Of a stretch of 64,000 bases of DNA, positions 1 through 9,050 are shown in pieces (the first letter of the stretch is position 1; the number at the start of each line of letters is the position of its first letter). The stretch is from contig CANMAW010000001.1 in assembly GCA_947495915.1 (NCBI GenBank), positions 558,001-622,000 of the forward strand, given 5' to 3'. Below the pieces are notes generated by a model that had not been told where the DNA came from, ran no database searches, and worked only from the letters and a program-made list of their open reading frames with translations. The stretch is from Maribacter algarum (ex Lu et al. 2025) (nom. illeg.) (GTDB lineage Bacteria; Bacteroidota; Bacteroidia; Flavobacteriales; Flavobacteriaceae). The position numbers and the translations under genes were made by a program.

Positions 1-18
1 AACGGCTTAAAACGCTTT

Positions 19-846
19 TTAGCCTTTTTTAAGGATATAAATGTGAGAAGAATATTCTTTAGAGCGTAAACCTTTTAAATTCGATCTTAACCCAACCACT
101 AAAGCCTTAAGTAAGTTTGATTTTCCCGTTTTATATTTTTCAGAAAGCATGGCAACATAAAATGCATCAAATACCATTGGTTTAATATTTACCAATTTCA
201 TATTATGTTTTGCAAACAAACCTTCGATAGAAGATTTTGAAAAATGCCATAAATGTCTTGGCACATCATAAGCAGCCCAAAACTCTTTATAATAATTGGC
301 GTCATATGAGTTAAAATTTGGTACGGCAATTACAAGTGTACCATTTACCTCTAAATGATTGGTTAGTTTTAAAATTTGATTTTCTAAATCAGGCAAATGT
401 TCTAAAACATGCCACAAGGTAATTACTTCATATTTTTTGTTGGTGATACTTTCTAAATTATTGAATAGCGATAATCCTTTATCTTTTGCTTTTTTACAGG
501 CCTCTGCATTTGGCTCTACCCCATCAACCTGCCAACTTCTGTTTTTAGCACACCGTACAAAATCTCCTGTACCGGCACCAACATCAAGAAGCGTCTTTTG
601 CTTTCCTAAAAATTTTGAAATCAGCTCAATCTTTTTCCGAAGGCTATATTTTTTGACGATTTGATATAAACGGTCTACAAAAGATTGGTTGGCATCGGTA
701 TGAGAAATGTACTCTTTACTTTCATAATAAGTTTCAAGATTTTCTGGCTGCGGATATGTTTCTAACATATCTAAAGCTTCATGATGAAGTAATTGAAATT
801 CTTCATTTGAAACTGAATAATCTTTAATTTTTAAATATGGTTTCAT
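19..846 (-). CDS. class I SAM-dependent methyltransferase
   Basis: A 275-residue soluble protein. The SAM-binding motif I is visible as LDVGAGTGD at about residues 87-95, followed by the acidic GVEPN at 109-113 that usually contacts the ribose. The segment LWHVLEHLPD near 145 and a later VPN are typical of the Methyltransf_23 family, whose members methylate small molecules, lipids or sugars. The substrate cannot be told from the sequence. The roughly 80 N-terminal residues before the fold may be a substrate-specific part. It starts with ATG at 846, overlapping the end of the upstream lipoprotein gene by 23 bp, so the two are probably translated from one message in the mnmG cluster. No signal peptide or membrane segment is seen. 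Confidence 0.85.
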   Translation of the reverse strand: MKPYLKIKDYSVSNEEFQLLHHEALDMLETYPQPENLETYYESKEYISHTDANQSFVDRLYQIVKKYSLRKKIELISKFLGKQKTLLDVGAGTGDFVRCAKNRSWQVDGVEPNAEACKKAKDKGLSLFNNLESITNKKYEVITLWHVLEHLPDLENQILKLTNHLEVNGTLVIAVPNFNSYDANYYKEFWAAYDVPRHLWHFSKSSIEGLFAKHNMKLVNIKPMVFDAFYVAMLSEKYKTGKSNLLKALVVGLRSNLKGLRSKEYSSHIYILKKG

Positions 847-1366
847 TGTAATTGTGGGTAACCAAATATTCTTCTTTCAAAGCGCGAAGATACTTTAAAA
901 CCTTTTCCTTTGAAAGCGAATTTTCTACCAGACAATCAGATTCAAAATCATTATAAACTTCTATTGCCACATACCAATTTCCTTTTCGACTACTATAGGC
1001 ATCTTCTAGAACCGGATCCATATCAGAAGCGGTTAAAGCAGCGTCAATAAAAATAGGAAGCAGGTTAATTGATTTATTTGGTATTTCAACTTCGTACCAA
1101 GAAAAGAAAAATTGTTCATCTTCAAAAATAAATGGAACATCATCATACACGTTCTCATCATTCAATTGATACTTAATGTTTATGAAATTGTAGAATTCTT
1201 CTGCGTCTTTAGCGTCACTGAAAATAAACATTTCTCTTTTGGGAAGACCTTTTTTAAACCGTTTACCTTTCGATAATTTATAGTCTTCAATTGTCGGGGC
1301 AATGCGTATTGGAATACAGGATTGAAGTATGAATAGGAAGCAAATTACTAGTACATATTTATTCAT
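824..1366 (-). CDS. small lipoprotein of unknown function
   Basis: About 180 residues from the ATG at 1366. This start puts a short basic end and a hydrophobic stretch directly before a lipobox-like LQSC, so the product is probably a lipoprotein. The frame stays open up to a GTG at 1435, but that longer start would translate through the parS-like palindrome and give an N-terminus that does not look like a signal peptide; an ATG at 1384 is also possible. The mature part is acidic and rich in aromatic residues, with no domain I recognise. It lies between mnmG (77 bp upstream) and the methyltransferase, which it overlaps by 23 bp. I can give no function. Confidence 0.75.
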   Translation of the reverse strand: MNKYVLVICFLFILQSCIPIRIAPTIEDYKLSKGKRFKKGLPKREMFIFSDAKDAEEFYNFINIKYQLNDENVYDDVPFIFEDEQFFFSWYEVEIPNKSINLLPIFIDAALTASDMDPVLEDAYSSRKGNWYVAIEVYNDFESDCLVENSLSKEKVLKYLRALKEEYLVTHNYNETIFKN

Positions 1367-1418
1367 TCTGGCGCGATTAGTCATTCTGATTAACGCATCA
1401 ACAATCGCACCAAAATAA

Positions 1419-1434
1419 TGTTCCACGTGGAACA
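1419..1434. other. parS-like ParB-binding palindrome, site 1
   Basis: The 16 bases TGTTCCACGTGGAACA form a perfect palindrome. It matches the widely conserved chromosomal parS centromere consensus (TGTTNCACGTGAAACA type) with a G.C arm pair as often seen outside Firmicutes. It lies in the gap between the mnmG stop and the likely start of the lipoprotein gene. Sequence match is direct; binding by ParB is inference. Confidence 0.75.
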
Positions 1435-1442
1435 CCTATGCC

Positions 1443-3311
1443 CTATCTACCCATAAACACCAACAAAACACTTATATCTGAAGGAGAAACGCCACTTATT
1501 CGTGATGCCTGTGCAATAGTAACCGGTTGAATATCTTTAAGTTTTTCACGAGCTTCATAACTCAATGACTTTAATTTTGAATAATCGAAATTAGCCGGAA
1601 TTTTAACATTTTCTAAACGATGTAGTTTATCCGCATTATTCTTTTCCTTCGCGATATAGCCAGAGTATTTCACTTGAACTTCAGTTTGTTCTAATACTTC
1701 TCTATCCAACTTGTGTTCTGCAACATATTCAGAAACTGCAGTCAATTGAAGCATGTGATTCATGGTTACTTTAGGACGGGAAAAAGACTTCACCATTTTA
1801 TCTGATTGTTTAACTAAAGCAGAATCTACACTTTGTAAAATAGGGTTAATTTCTTCAGGAAGTACACTTGTTTTCTTAAAAAATTTAATAAAAGCATCAG
1901 ATTTTTTTCGCTTTTCCTCCATTCTTTTAAGCCGTTCAACTTTAGCTAAACCTATTTCATAACCCTTAGGCGTTAACCTTAAATCGGCATTATCTTGACG
2001 CAAAAGGGTTCTATATTCAGCCCTAGATGTGAACATTCTATAAGGTTCTTCAGTTCCCTTCGTAATTAAATCATCTATTAAAACACCAATATAAGCCTCA
2101 TCTCTATTTAAAATAAAATCATCCTTTTCTTGAATTTTTAAACTCGCATTTATACCGGCCATTAATCCTTGAGAAGCAGCTTCCTCATACCCTGTTGTAC
2201 CATTAATTTGACCAGCGAAATACAAATTATCCACCAATTTTGTTTCTAGAGTATGCTTTAATTGTGTAGGTGGAAAATAATCATATTCTATCGCATAACC
2301 CGGCCTAAAAAACTTAACATTCTCAAAACCTACTACAGAACGCAACGCCTTAAACTGAACATCTTCTGGTAATGAGGTTGAAAACCCATTTACATAAACT
2401 TCAACCGTATTCCACCCTTCAGGCTCTACAAACAACTGATGACTTTCCTTATCAGCAAAACGATTTATTTTGTCTTCTATAGAAGGGCAATATCTTGGCC
2501 CTATACTCTTAATTCTACCATTAAACATTGGAGAACGATCAAAACCTTCTTTCAATAAATCATGTACCATGGCACTAGTATGAGACATATGACAATCTCT
2601 TTGATGACTTAAAGGAAGTGTATTGGTATAAGAGAATTTTTCAGGTATTGCATCACCCGGTTGTACAATCATTTTGGAATAGTCTAAAGACCTGCCATCT
2701 ACCCTAGGTGGTGTTCCCGTCTTCATACGACCACTACTAAAACCTAAATCAACTAATTGCTCCGTTATTCCTGTTGCAGCACTTTCGCCTGCACGACCAC
2801 CACCAAACTGCTTTTCACCAATATGTATCAATCCATTCAAAAAAGTACCATTAGTTAGCACCACTGATTTAGCCTTTATCTCTAAGCCCAAAGAGGTTTT
2901 AACACCAACCACTTTTCCTTTCTCCACTAAAAGGCCACGAACCATCTCTTGATAGAAATCACAATTCGGGGTATTCTCTAAAGCCAAACGCCATTCTTCT
3001 GCAAACCGCATGCGATCACTCTGGGCCCTTGGACTCCACATTGCAGGACCCTTAGATTTATTAAGCATTTTAAATTGTATGGCTGACTTGTCAGTAATGA
3101 TTCCGCTATAACCACCTAAGGCATCAATTTCTCTAACTATTTGACCTTTAGCAATACCTCCCATAGCAGGATTACACGACATTTGCCCAATGGTCTGCAA
3201 ATTCATAGTAACTAATAAGGTTTTAGAACCCATATTTGCAGCCGCCGCTGCTGCTTCCGCACCAGCATGACCACCACCAACCACTATTACATCATATTCC
3301 TTTTCAAACAT
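1443..3311 (-). CDS. mnmG: tRNA uridine-5-carboxymethylaminomethyl(34) synthesis enzyme MnmG
   Basis: MnmG (GidA) works with MnmE to install the cmnm5 group on wobble uridine 34 of several tRNAs, using FAD, NADH and methylene-tetrahydrofolate. The translated protein of about 622 residues has the expected family length. The FAD-binding GGGHAGAE is near the N-terminus, the conserved SCNPAMGGIAKG follows, then GPRYCPSIEDK in the middle and AGQINGTTGYEEAA in the second FAD motif. The first ATG is at 3311; a TTG two codons upstream is less likely. It lies 28 bp after ybeY and is flanked on both sides by parS-like palindromes. The arrangement DUF4175-ybeY-mnmG is one I know from flavobacteria. Confidence 0.97.
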   Translation of the reverse strand: MFEKEYDVIVVGGGHAGAEAAAAAANMGSKTLLVTMNLQTIGQMSCNPAMGGIAKGQIVREIDALGGYSGIITDKSAIQFKMLNKSKGPAMWSPRAQSDRMRFAEEWRLALENTPNCDFYQEMVRGLLVEKGKVVGVKTSLGLEIKAKSVVLTNGTFLNGLIHIGEKQFGGGRAGESAATGITEQLVDLGFSSGRMKTGTPPRVDGRSLDYSKMIVQPGDAIPEKFSYTNTLPLSHQRDCHMSHTSAMVHDLLKEGFDRSPMFNGRIKSIGPRYCPSIEDKINRFADKESHQLFVEPEGWNTVEVYVNGFSTSLPEDVQFKALRSVVGFENVKFFRPGYAIEYDYFPPTQLKHTLETKLVDNLYFAGQINGTTGYEEAASQGLMAGINASLKIQEKDDFILNRDEAYIGVLIDDLITKGTEEPYRMFTSRAEYRTLLRQDNADLRLTPKGYEIGLAKVERLKRMEEKRKKSDAFIKFFKKTSVLPEEINPILQSVDSALVKQSDKMVKSFSRPKVTMNHMLQLTAVSEYVAEHKLDREVLEQTEVQVKYSGYIAKEKNNADKLHRLENVKIPANFDYSKLKSLSYEAREKLKDIQPVTIAQASRISGVSPSDISVLLVFMGR

Positions 3312-3339
3312 AATCAACCAACTCTAAAAATACCAAATA

Positions 3340-3759
3340 CTAACGTTCCACGTGGAACAATTTCATTTTTTCATTTTCCTTCTCACGCATAAGGTTTGCA
3401 TCATCATCTGTTTTGTCTAAATACCCTAATAAATGTAGAATACCATGAACCATTACCCGATGCAACTCTTCAATAAAAAACACTTTATAATTATGAGCAT
3501 TCTCCCGAACCCGATCAAGAGAAATAAAAATATCACCAGACACCACATCACCTTCAACATAATCAAAAGTTATAATATCTGTAAAATAGTCATGATTTAA
3601 GAAATCTTGATTTATTTTTAACAATTCGGCGTCATTACAAAAAACAAACTCCAAATCTCCAACCAATCTACCTTCACTTTTTATAACATCAGTTAGCCAC
3701 AAGACATAACTATCGCCTGTATCTATCTCACAATCAATATTATACGTAAAATTAATCAT
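3340..3759 (-). CDS. ybeY: rRNA maturation RNase YbeY
   Basis: YbeY is a zinc-dependent endoribonuclease needed for 16S rRNA 3' maturation and 70S quality control. The 139-residue protein has the family core: NxDxLNHDYFTDIITFDY near 50-67, a G-D-I-x-I-S strand, and the metal-binding segment HGILHLLGYLD at 105-115. H105 and H109 are the first two zinc ligands. The usual third ligand, the histidine of GYDH, is Asp115 here; I believe Bacteroidota members often show this, but could not check. The ATG at 3759 overlaps the end of the DUF4175 gene by 8 bp, indicating translational coupling. The last five codons lie in a parS-like site. Confidence 0.93.
   Translation of the reverse strand: MINFTYNIDCEIDTGDSYVLWLTDVIKSEGRLVGDLEFVFCNDAELLKINQDFLNHDYFTDIITFDYVEGDVVSGDIFISLDRVRENAHNYKVFFIEELHRVMVHGILHLLGYLDKTDDDANLMREKENEKMKLFHVER
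3344..3359. other. parS-like ParB-binding palindrome, site 2
   Basis: CGTTCCACGTGGAACA differs from site 1 only in its first base; the inner 14 bases are a perfect palindrome. This copy is inside the 3' end of ybeY, where it encodes the last residues FHVER. It is about 1.9 kb from site 1. Confidence 0.7.
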
Positions 3760-6700
3760 TAATCTGAAAATAATCTTTTACCCTAATCAGAAAATTTTGG
3801 CGCAAAGGTAAGGCTTGTCTATTTAAAATTTCGATTTCATTACGATAATCGTCTAATAATGAAGGCTTAGTGGTAATAGGGTTAGCAAAATTATTCGTAT
3901 TTTGATTACTTTCTCTTTCCTGTTTTTGACCTTGTTTCAAAGCAGCGTTTTCCAATTTCAATAATTCATACTGAATATTATTAACTTTATTCAAGCCGGC
4001 ATTGGTAAAACCATTTTCTAACAAATCGTTTTCAAAGTCCTCCATTTGTCGTAACAATTTTTCGCCAAGTTTTCGATCAGCAGCATTTATCATCTCCTTC
4101 AATTGTTCTTCCAATCGTTCTTTAATCAGCTGTTGTTCTTTGTAAATCTCATAAATTTCTTTCAACTCTTCCTCCCCTTGTGCGGAAGAACCGCCACTAC
4201 CCGATCCTTCTCCTTTGTCCATAGATTTACCGGAGCCATCCCCCTTTCCAGATCCCTCTTTACCATCACCACCTGGGCCCTTAGCATTCTTATCACCCTT
4301 ACCAGCCTCACCTTCTTTACCAGCTTTACCCTTACCTTTTCCTTTTTCACCTTCACCTTCACCTTGATTTGGTTTACCAGCTCCAGAACTTCCCATACCC
4401 TCTATCTTTTCCTTAAGTTCATTCTGTTGCTTTATGATGTCAGGTAATTGAAAACCTTCTCCCTCGCCCTCTCCTTGGCCAGATTGCATACTCTGTTGCA
4501 TATTATCAAGCGTACTAGCCAGAAAATCAGATAAACTATTGGCAGCGGTTAATACATATTTTTGATGTGAAATTCCTTGGTAAATCCTATTATCAGCAAT
4601 ACTCTCTAAAGACTTGTCTGTATTATAAAAAATTTCTGTTATCTGTTCATTTACAAACTCCGCTAACTCAGCCCGTCTTAATGATAAAGCAAATAAACTA
4701 TCATCAATATGTTCAAACAAGCGACGTAAACGTTGTTGCTCTCTTATACTCACAGAATACTGAGGTACTTCACCATTTATAGACTCTAATTCTTCAAACA
4801 ATCTTTCTTGTTTAAATGAAAAAGTAACCAAGTTGTCTAAAATTTGTCGTAGCATTTCGGCATCTTCTGTTACTGAACTACCACCACCAGCACTCATAGA
4901 TGACTGTTGCAATTGTTCACCAATTTCTTTCATCTTTTGTGCAGCCGCCTTTTGTCTCTTTTTTGCAGTATTAGCGTGCTCTTCTATTGGGGTGTCTTTA
5001 GCACTTTGTTCTTCTCCTTGGTGTTTTCTTATCTCATCGAGGGCTATATTTTGATATGATTGAACTCGCTTTGGAGCCTCCTTGGAAACATCAATATTTA
5101 GGGGCTTTTTAAGATTGGCATTATCCTTTTTTAATTCTTCTAATTCTTTCGCTATTACATTAAACTCCTTATTTAAATCCTCTTGCTCTTTAGAACCAAA
5201 GTCTTCACCAACATTTAGCTCTGACAATAATTCTTGTTTTCGAGCCAAGGTCTCTAATTCTTTTGCCAATTGGCCCATTTTTTCAGTTACATAATACCTT
5301 TTTGTCAACTCTAACAACTGCTCTAAATTACGTTCACTATTCTGCTGCTTTTTGGCAATCTCTTCAAGCCTTTTACTTAATTCTTCTTTATCAATTTTAT
5401 CGGCAACTTTTTGTAACTCATTAAGCAATTTTTCATTATTTTTTGCTTCAATTTCTTGTCTTTCTAATCGTTCTTTAAGCAGCTCATTCTTAGGGTCGTT
5501 TTCAACCTTTTTTTCAAAATTAGATTTTAACTGTTTCGAAAACTTTTGCATCATTTGCTCTTGCAACTGCTGTCGTTTTAAAAAATCTTTAACTTGACTT
5601 TGATCATTATAATTCAATTGATCTTTCTGTTTGTGTTCTTGATTAATATTTAAAAGCTCCTTTTGTTGATCTTTAAATTGCTCTAAAGATTCGTCTAGCT
5701 TTTCAATGATCTTCTGCTGCGACTGTAACTCTTTATTTTTTAATTGATTTGTATTAAGAATTCTTGTTTGAAAAATCTTTGATTTAGAAGATTTACCATG
5801 ATTGATTCTATCGTTATCAATTGCCTCGAAATAATAACTGTAATTCTTTTCTTGATCTAATACCAAACCTGATGGAAAAGTGTAATAAAATTGTTTAAAG
5901 TTACTATTTGGTTTTTCCAAATTCAGTATCTGTTTTTCATCAGGATTTCTATCAGGATAACAGATTAAGCGAATATTTTCAACTTTATAATCATCTGTAG
6001 CTTCACCGAAATAATAATGAGTATTAGGGTTTAAGGAGTCTACAATAACCTGGGCCTTAATTGAAGGAAACTCATCTTTGATAACCTTGAAATTATACGC
6101 CAACTTTTCAAAACCCTTTACATTAGCATTCGAGGTCACAATTTCATATTCAAAATCATTTAGAATTGTTTTATTTAATTGAAAATCTGTATTTGATTTT
6201 CTAAAACCAAAACTGGTATCTTTTACTACAAGATTTATATTTGTTATATGATCACCCTTAACAGACCATTCAACGGCAGTACCCTCAGGAAAACTAGCAT
6301 TACCAGTACTCCTTAATATCTCCGATTTTCTATTCAGATAACCAGGAAAATTTAGTCGCAACTCAAAACTTTTAATTGTAGGTGTTTTTAACGCTTGTAT
6401 CTCGTATTCTCTAGAAATAACTTCATTCGCGCTAAATCTAAATTTAGTATTCTCTAATGGCGGCACAAATTTATGCGTGTAGATACCATTAGACTCTTGC
6501 AATAATAATTTCTTACCCTTTATATCAATATAGACCATCTCTGGATTCACTTCCCCATCAGTAACAACCTGAACTATAATAGTCTCAGAATCTAACACAT
6601 CAAGGTCTGTATTCAATAATTTAAAGTGAAATGGCGCTGGTGGCTCGTAAGCAGTATCATAATTTACCACCCGAGTATATGATCCGAAAAAATCGGAAAG

Positions 6701-7219
6701 ATTACCACTTATCCAAATCAAAACAACAAGTAAAAGAGGAATCGCTAAATACTTCAAATATTTCCTGTTTTCATTCAAATCAACAGCACGGGCAAAAGGA
6801 ATTCCGTTAAGACTTTCTGATCTTTGCTGTATACTTGCAAGTAGCAATTCTGATTGATTGGCGTCATTTGCCAAATCTAGAAGATTCTTTAATTTATCAC
6901 CCACATCAGGAAAATGCTTGCCTATAAGTATACTAGCTTGATCATGAGAAATACCCTTTTTCAATTTAAAAAGATAAAAAACGGGAGTTAAGACATATCG
7001 AAATAGTAGATAAATTGCTCCAATTACTAGCAGCACCAGCAGCACAAACCTACCCGAAGTATTTAGCCATAACAAATATTCTATTCCGATAGTAGCTAAA
7101 AAAAATAAAACACCAAAGGCCAAAAACAGCATTATACCTTTAATAAGCATTTTCGTATAATACTTTCTGGTAAATTCTTCGAGTTTAATTAATATATTCT
7201 GGTAACCCTTCAATTGCAC
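3752..7219 (-). CDS. DUF4175 family membrane-anchored coiled-coil protein
   Basis: A 1155-residue protein. Two hydrophobic helices lie at about residues 25-50 and 57-80 and a third near 153-175; these anchor it in the inner membrane. The rest is largely extracytoplasmic or cytoplasmic (topology not clear) with beta-rich sequence to about 480, then long charged coiled coils rich in Glu, Lys and Gln to about 900. A low-complexity segment of Gly, Glu and Lys covers about 913-1010, followed by another coiled coil. This architecture fits the DUF4175 family of Bacteroidota, whose function is unknown to me. The start is a GTG at 7219; no upstream ATG is in frame, and the N-terminal sequence begins as expected for the family. 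It is the first gene of the ybeY-mnmG operon. Confidence 0.88.
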   Translation of the reverse strand: MQLKGYQNILIKLEEFTRKYYTKMLIKGIMLFLAFGVLFFLATIGIEYLLWLNTSGRFVLLVLLVIGAIYLLFRYVLTPVFYLFKLKKGISHDQASILIGKHFPDVGDKLKNLLDLANDANQSELLLASIQQRSESLNGIPFARAVDLNENRKYLKYLAIPLLLVVLIWISGNLSDFFGSYTRVVNYDTAYEPPAPFHFKLLNTDLDVLDSETIIVQVVTDGEVNPEMVYIDIKGKKLLLQESNGIYTHKFVPPLENTKFRFSANEVISREYEIQALKTPTIKSFELRLNFPGYLNRKSEILRSTGNASFPEGTAVEWSVKGDHITNINLVVKDTSFGFRKSNTDFQLNKTILNDFEYEIVTSNANVKGFEKLAYNFKVIKDEFPSIKAQVIVDSLNPNTHYYFGEATDDYKVENIRLICYPDRNPDEKQILNLEKPNSNFKQFYYTFPSGLVLDQEKNYSYYFEAIDNDRINHGKSSKSKIFQTRILNTNQLKNKELQSQQKIIEKLDESLEQFKDQQKELLNINQEHKQKDQLNYNDQSQVKDFLKRQQLQEQMMQKFSKQLKSNFEKKVENDPKNELLKERLERQEIEAKNNEKLLNELQKVADKIDKEELSKRLEEIAKKQQNSERNLEQLLELTKRYYVTEKMGQLAKELETLARKQELLSELNVGEDFGSKEQEDLNKEFNVIAKELEELKKDNANLKKPLNIDVSKEAPKRVQSYQNIALDEIRKHQGEEQSAKDTPIEEHANTAKKRQKAAAQKMKEIGEQLQQSSMSAGGGSSVTEDAEMLRQILDNLVTFSFKQERLFEELESINGEVPQYSVSIREQQRLRRLFEHIDDSLFALSLRRAELAEFVNEQITEIFYNTDKSLESIADNRIYQGISHQKYVLTAANSLSDFLASTLDNMQQSMQSGQGEGEGEGFQLPDIIKQQNELKEKIEGMGSSGAGKPNQGEGEGEKGKGKGKAGKEGEAGKGDKNAKGPGGDGKEGSGKGDGSGKSMDKGEGSGSGGSSAQGEEELKEIYEIYKEQQLIKERLEEQLKEMINAADRKLGEKLLRQMEDFENDLLENGFTNAGLNKVNNIQYELLKLENAALKQGQKQERESNQNTNNFANPITTKPSLLDDYRNEIEILNRQALPLRQNFLIRVKDYFQIND

Positions 7220-7448
7220 TAAATTTTTAACAGCAATATACTTGATATAAGAGGTTTTATGGTGAAATTCTTGTTAAAACAAAAGTAGCCTAATCAGGTA
7301 TGCATCTATTAATCACCACCTAGCAAAAGTAATAAAGATAAAACCTTATCACCCAATAGAGAGCAATTACAAATTTTAAAAACCTCAAATAGGACTTTTA
7401 CAAGGCTAAACCTTATTACTATCTTTACGGTTCATAAAATATACAGTC

Positions 7449-8957
7449 ATGAGTCAAAAAGTTCGCGTTCGATTTGCGCCAAGCCCAACAGGGCCTTTAC
7501 ATATTGGTGGAGTACGTACCGCCCTTTTCAATTACCTATTTGCAAAAAAACACGGAGGAGATTTTATTCTAAGAATAGAAGATACCGATCAGAATCGTTA
7601 TGTTGAAGGAGCTGAAGATTATATCATAGAAGCCTTAAATTGGTGTGGAATACCATTCGACGAAGGTGTTGGGAAAGAAGGAGCGTTTGGCCCCTATCGA
7701 CAAAGTGAGCGCAAACAATTATATAAACAATATGCCGATGAACTTATAGCAAACGATAAAGCATATTACGCTTTTGATACTTCAGAAGTATTAACACAAC
7801 ATCGTAAAGACCACGAAGCAAATGGTAAAACTTTCATTTACAATTGGCATAATCGGTTAAAACTCAACAATTCATTATCACTCACCCCTAACGAAGTTGA
7901 GCAACGAATAAGCTCTGGCCAAGCATATGTGATTCGTTTTAAGTCTCCACAAGATGAACAGCTGATCTTGAACGACCTTATTCGGGGAGAAATATCCATT
8001 GACACTAATATTCTAGATGATAAAGTTCTTTATAAAAGTGATGGTATGCCTACCTATCATTTAGCTAATATTGTTGACGATCATTTAATGCAAATAAGTC
8101 ATGTTATTCGGGGAGAAGAATGGTTACCCTCATTGGCTTTGCACCAACAATTGTATGATGCTTTTGGTTGGAAAGCCCCTCAATTTGCCCACTTACCATT
8201 AATTATGAAACCTGTTGGTAAGGGTAAATTAAGTAAACGAGATGGTGAAAAATTAGGATTTCCTGTTTTTCCATTGTCATGGAATGAATCTAGCGGATAT
8301 AGAGAAGAAGGTTATTTTTCTGAGGCAGTAATCAATTTTTTAGCCCTTCTAGGCTGGAACCCTGGTACAGAACAAGAATTTTTTAATTTACAAGACTTAA
8401 TTCAATCATTTAGTCTTGAGCGTGTTAATAAGTCTGGTGCACGTTTTGATCCAGATAAAACCAAATGGTATAATCAATATTATTTGTTACAAAAAACTGA
8501 CAGAGAACTTGCCCAGTTATTCAGGCCTGTGCTGAAAGCAAATAATGTGTCTGTTGAGGGTCTAGAAGATTCACGGTTAGAAAAAGTAGTATCACTGATA
8601 AAAGAAAGGGCAACTTTTGTCTCAGACTTTTGGCAACTTTCTGATTATTTCTTTTTTAAACCTGAAAGATATAATGAGAAGGCTGTAAGAAAGCAATGGA
8701 AGGCCGAAACACCAGAAATTCTATCACAATTAAATAAACTTATTAACGATTTAGAAGATTTTTCTTCAGCCAACATAGAAATGGAGGTAAAATCATGGAT
8801 AAGCGAAAAAGAATTGTCCTTTGGAAAAGTAATGCCCCCTCTACGTTTAGTACTTGTTGGCGATATGAAAGGACCTCACATTTTTGATATCATGGAAGTT
8901 ATTGGCAAAGCCGATAGTGTAGAACGAATACACAATGCCATTAAGGCTTTAGGGTAG
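7449..8957 (+). CDS. gltX: glutamate--tRNA ligase
   Basis: Class I aminoacyl-tRNA synthetase charging tRNA-Glu. The 502-residue length is normal. The ATP-binding HIGH-type motif reads HIGG at residues 18-21 after the conserved APSPTGPL, and the KMSKS-type motif reads KLSKR at 260-264. LRIEDTDQNR, typical of the GluRS/GlnRS group, follows the first motif. Because a separate glnS is present in the window, this enzyme is probably discriminating and does not need to mischarge tRNA-Gln. The ATG at 7449 fits the family start. It is divergent from the DUF4175 operon; TATCTTTA at 7420-7427 is a 7-of-8 match to a flavobacterial -7 box, but without a clear -33 element. Confidence 0.97.
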   Translation: MSQKVRVRFAPSPTGPLHIGGVRTALFNYLFAKKHGGDFILRIEDTDQNRYVEGAEDYIIEALNWCGIPFDEGVGKEGAFGPYRQSERKQLYKQYADELIANDKAYYAFDTSEVLTQHRKDHEANGKTFIYNWHNRLKLNNSLSLTPNEVEQRISSGQAYVIRFKSPQDEQLILNDLIRGEISIDTNILDDKVLYKSDGMPTYHLANIVDDHLMQISHVIRGEEWLPSLALHQQLYDAFGWKAPQFAHLPLIMKPVGKGKLSKRDGEKLGFPVFPLSWNESSGYREEGYFSEAVINFLALLGWNPGTEQEFFNLQDLIQSFSLERVNKSGARFDPDKTKWYNQYYLLQKTDRELAQLFRPVLKANNVSVEGLEDSRLEKVVSLIKERATFVSDFWQLSDYFFFKPERYNEKAVRKQWKAETPEILSQLNKLINDLEDFSSANIEMEVKSWISEKELSFGKVMPPLRLVLVGDMKGPHIFDIMEVIGKADSVERIHNAIKALG

Positions 8958-9050
8958 CAATATTTAATAATCTGTAACAATTACAAAGAAAACCCTACAC
9001 ATATATAAAGTCTTTTCGTAAATTCATATTTAAACCTAAAAAATAAAATT

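Noticed and set aside
1366-1435. Longer N-terminus of the lipoprotein starting at GTG 1435
   Set aside because: It would translate the parS-like site and bury the signal peptide; the ATG at 1366 gives a proper lipoprotein signal.
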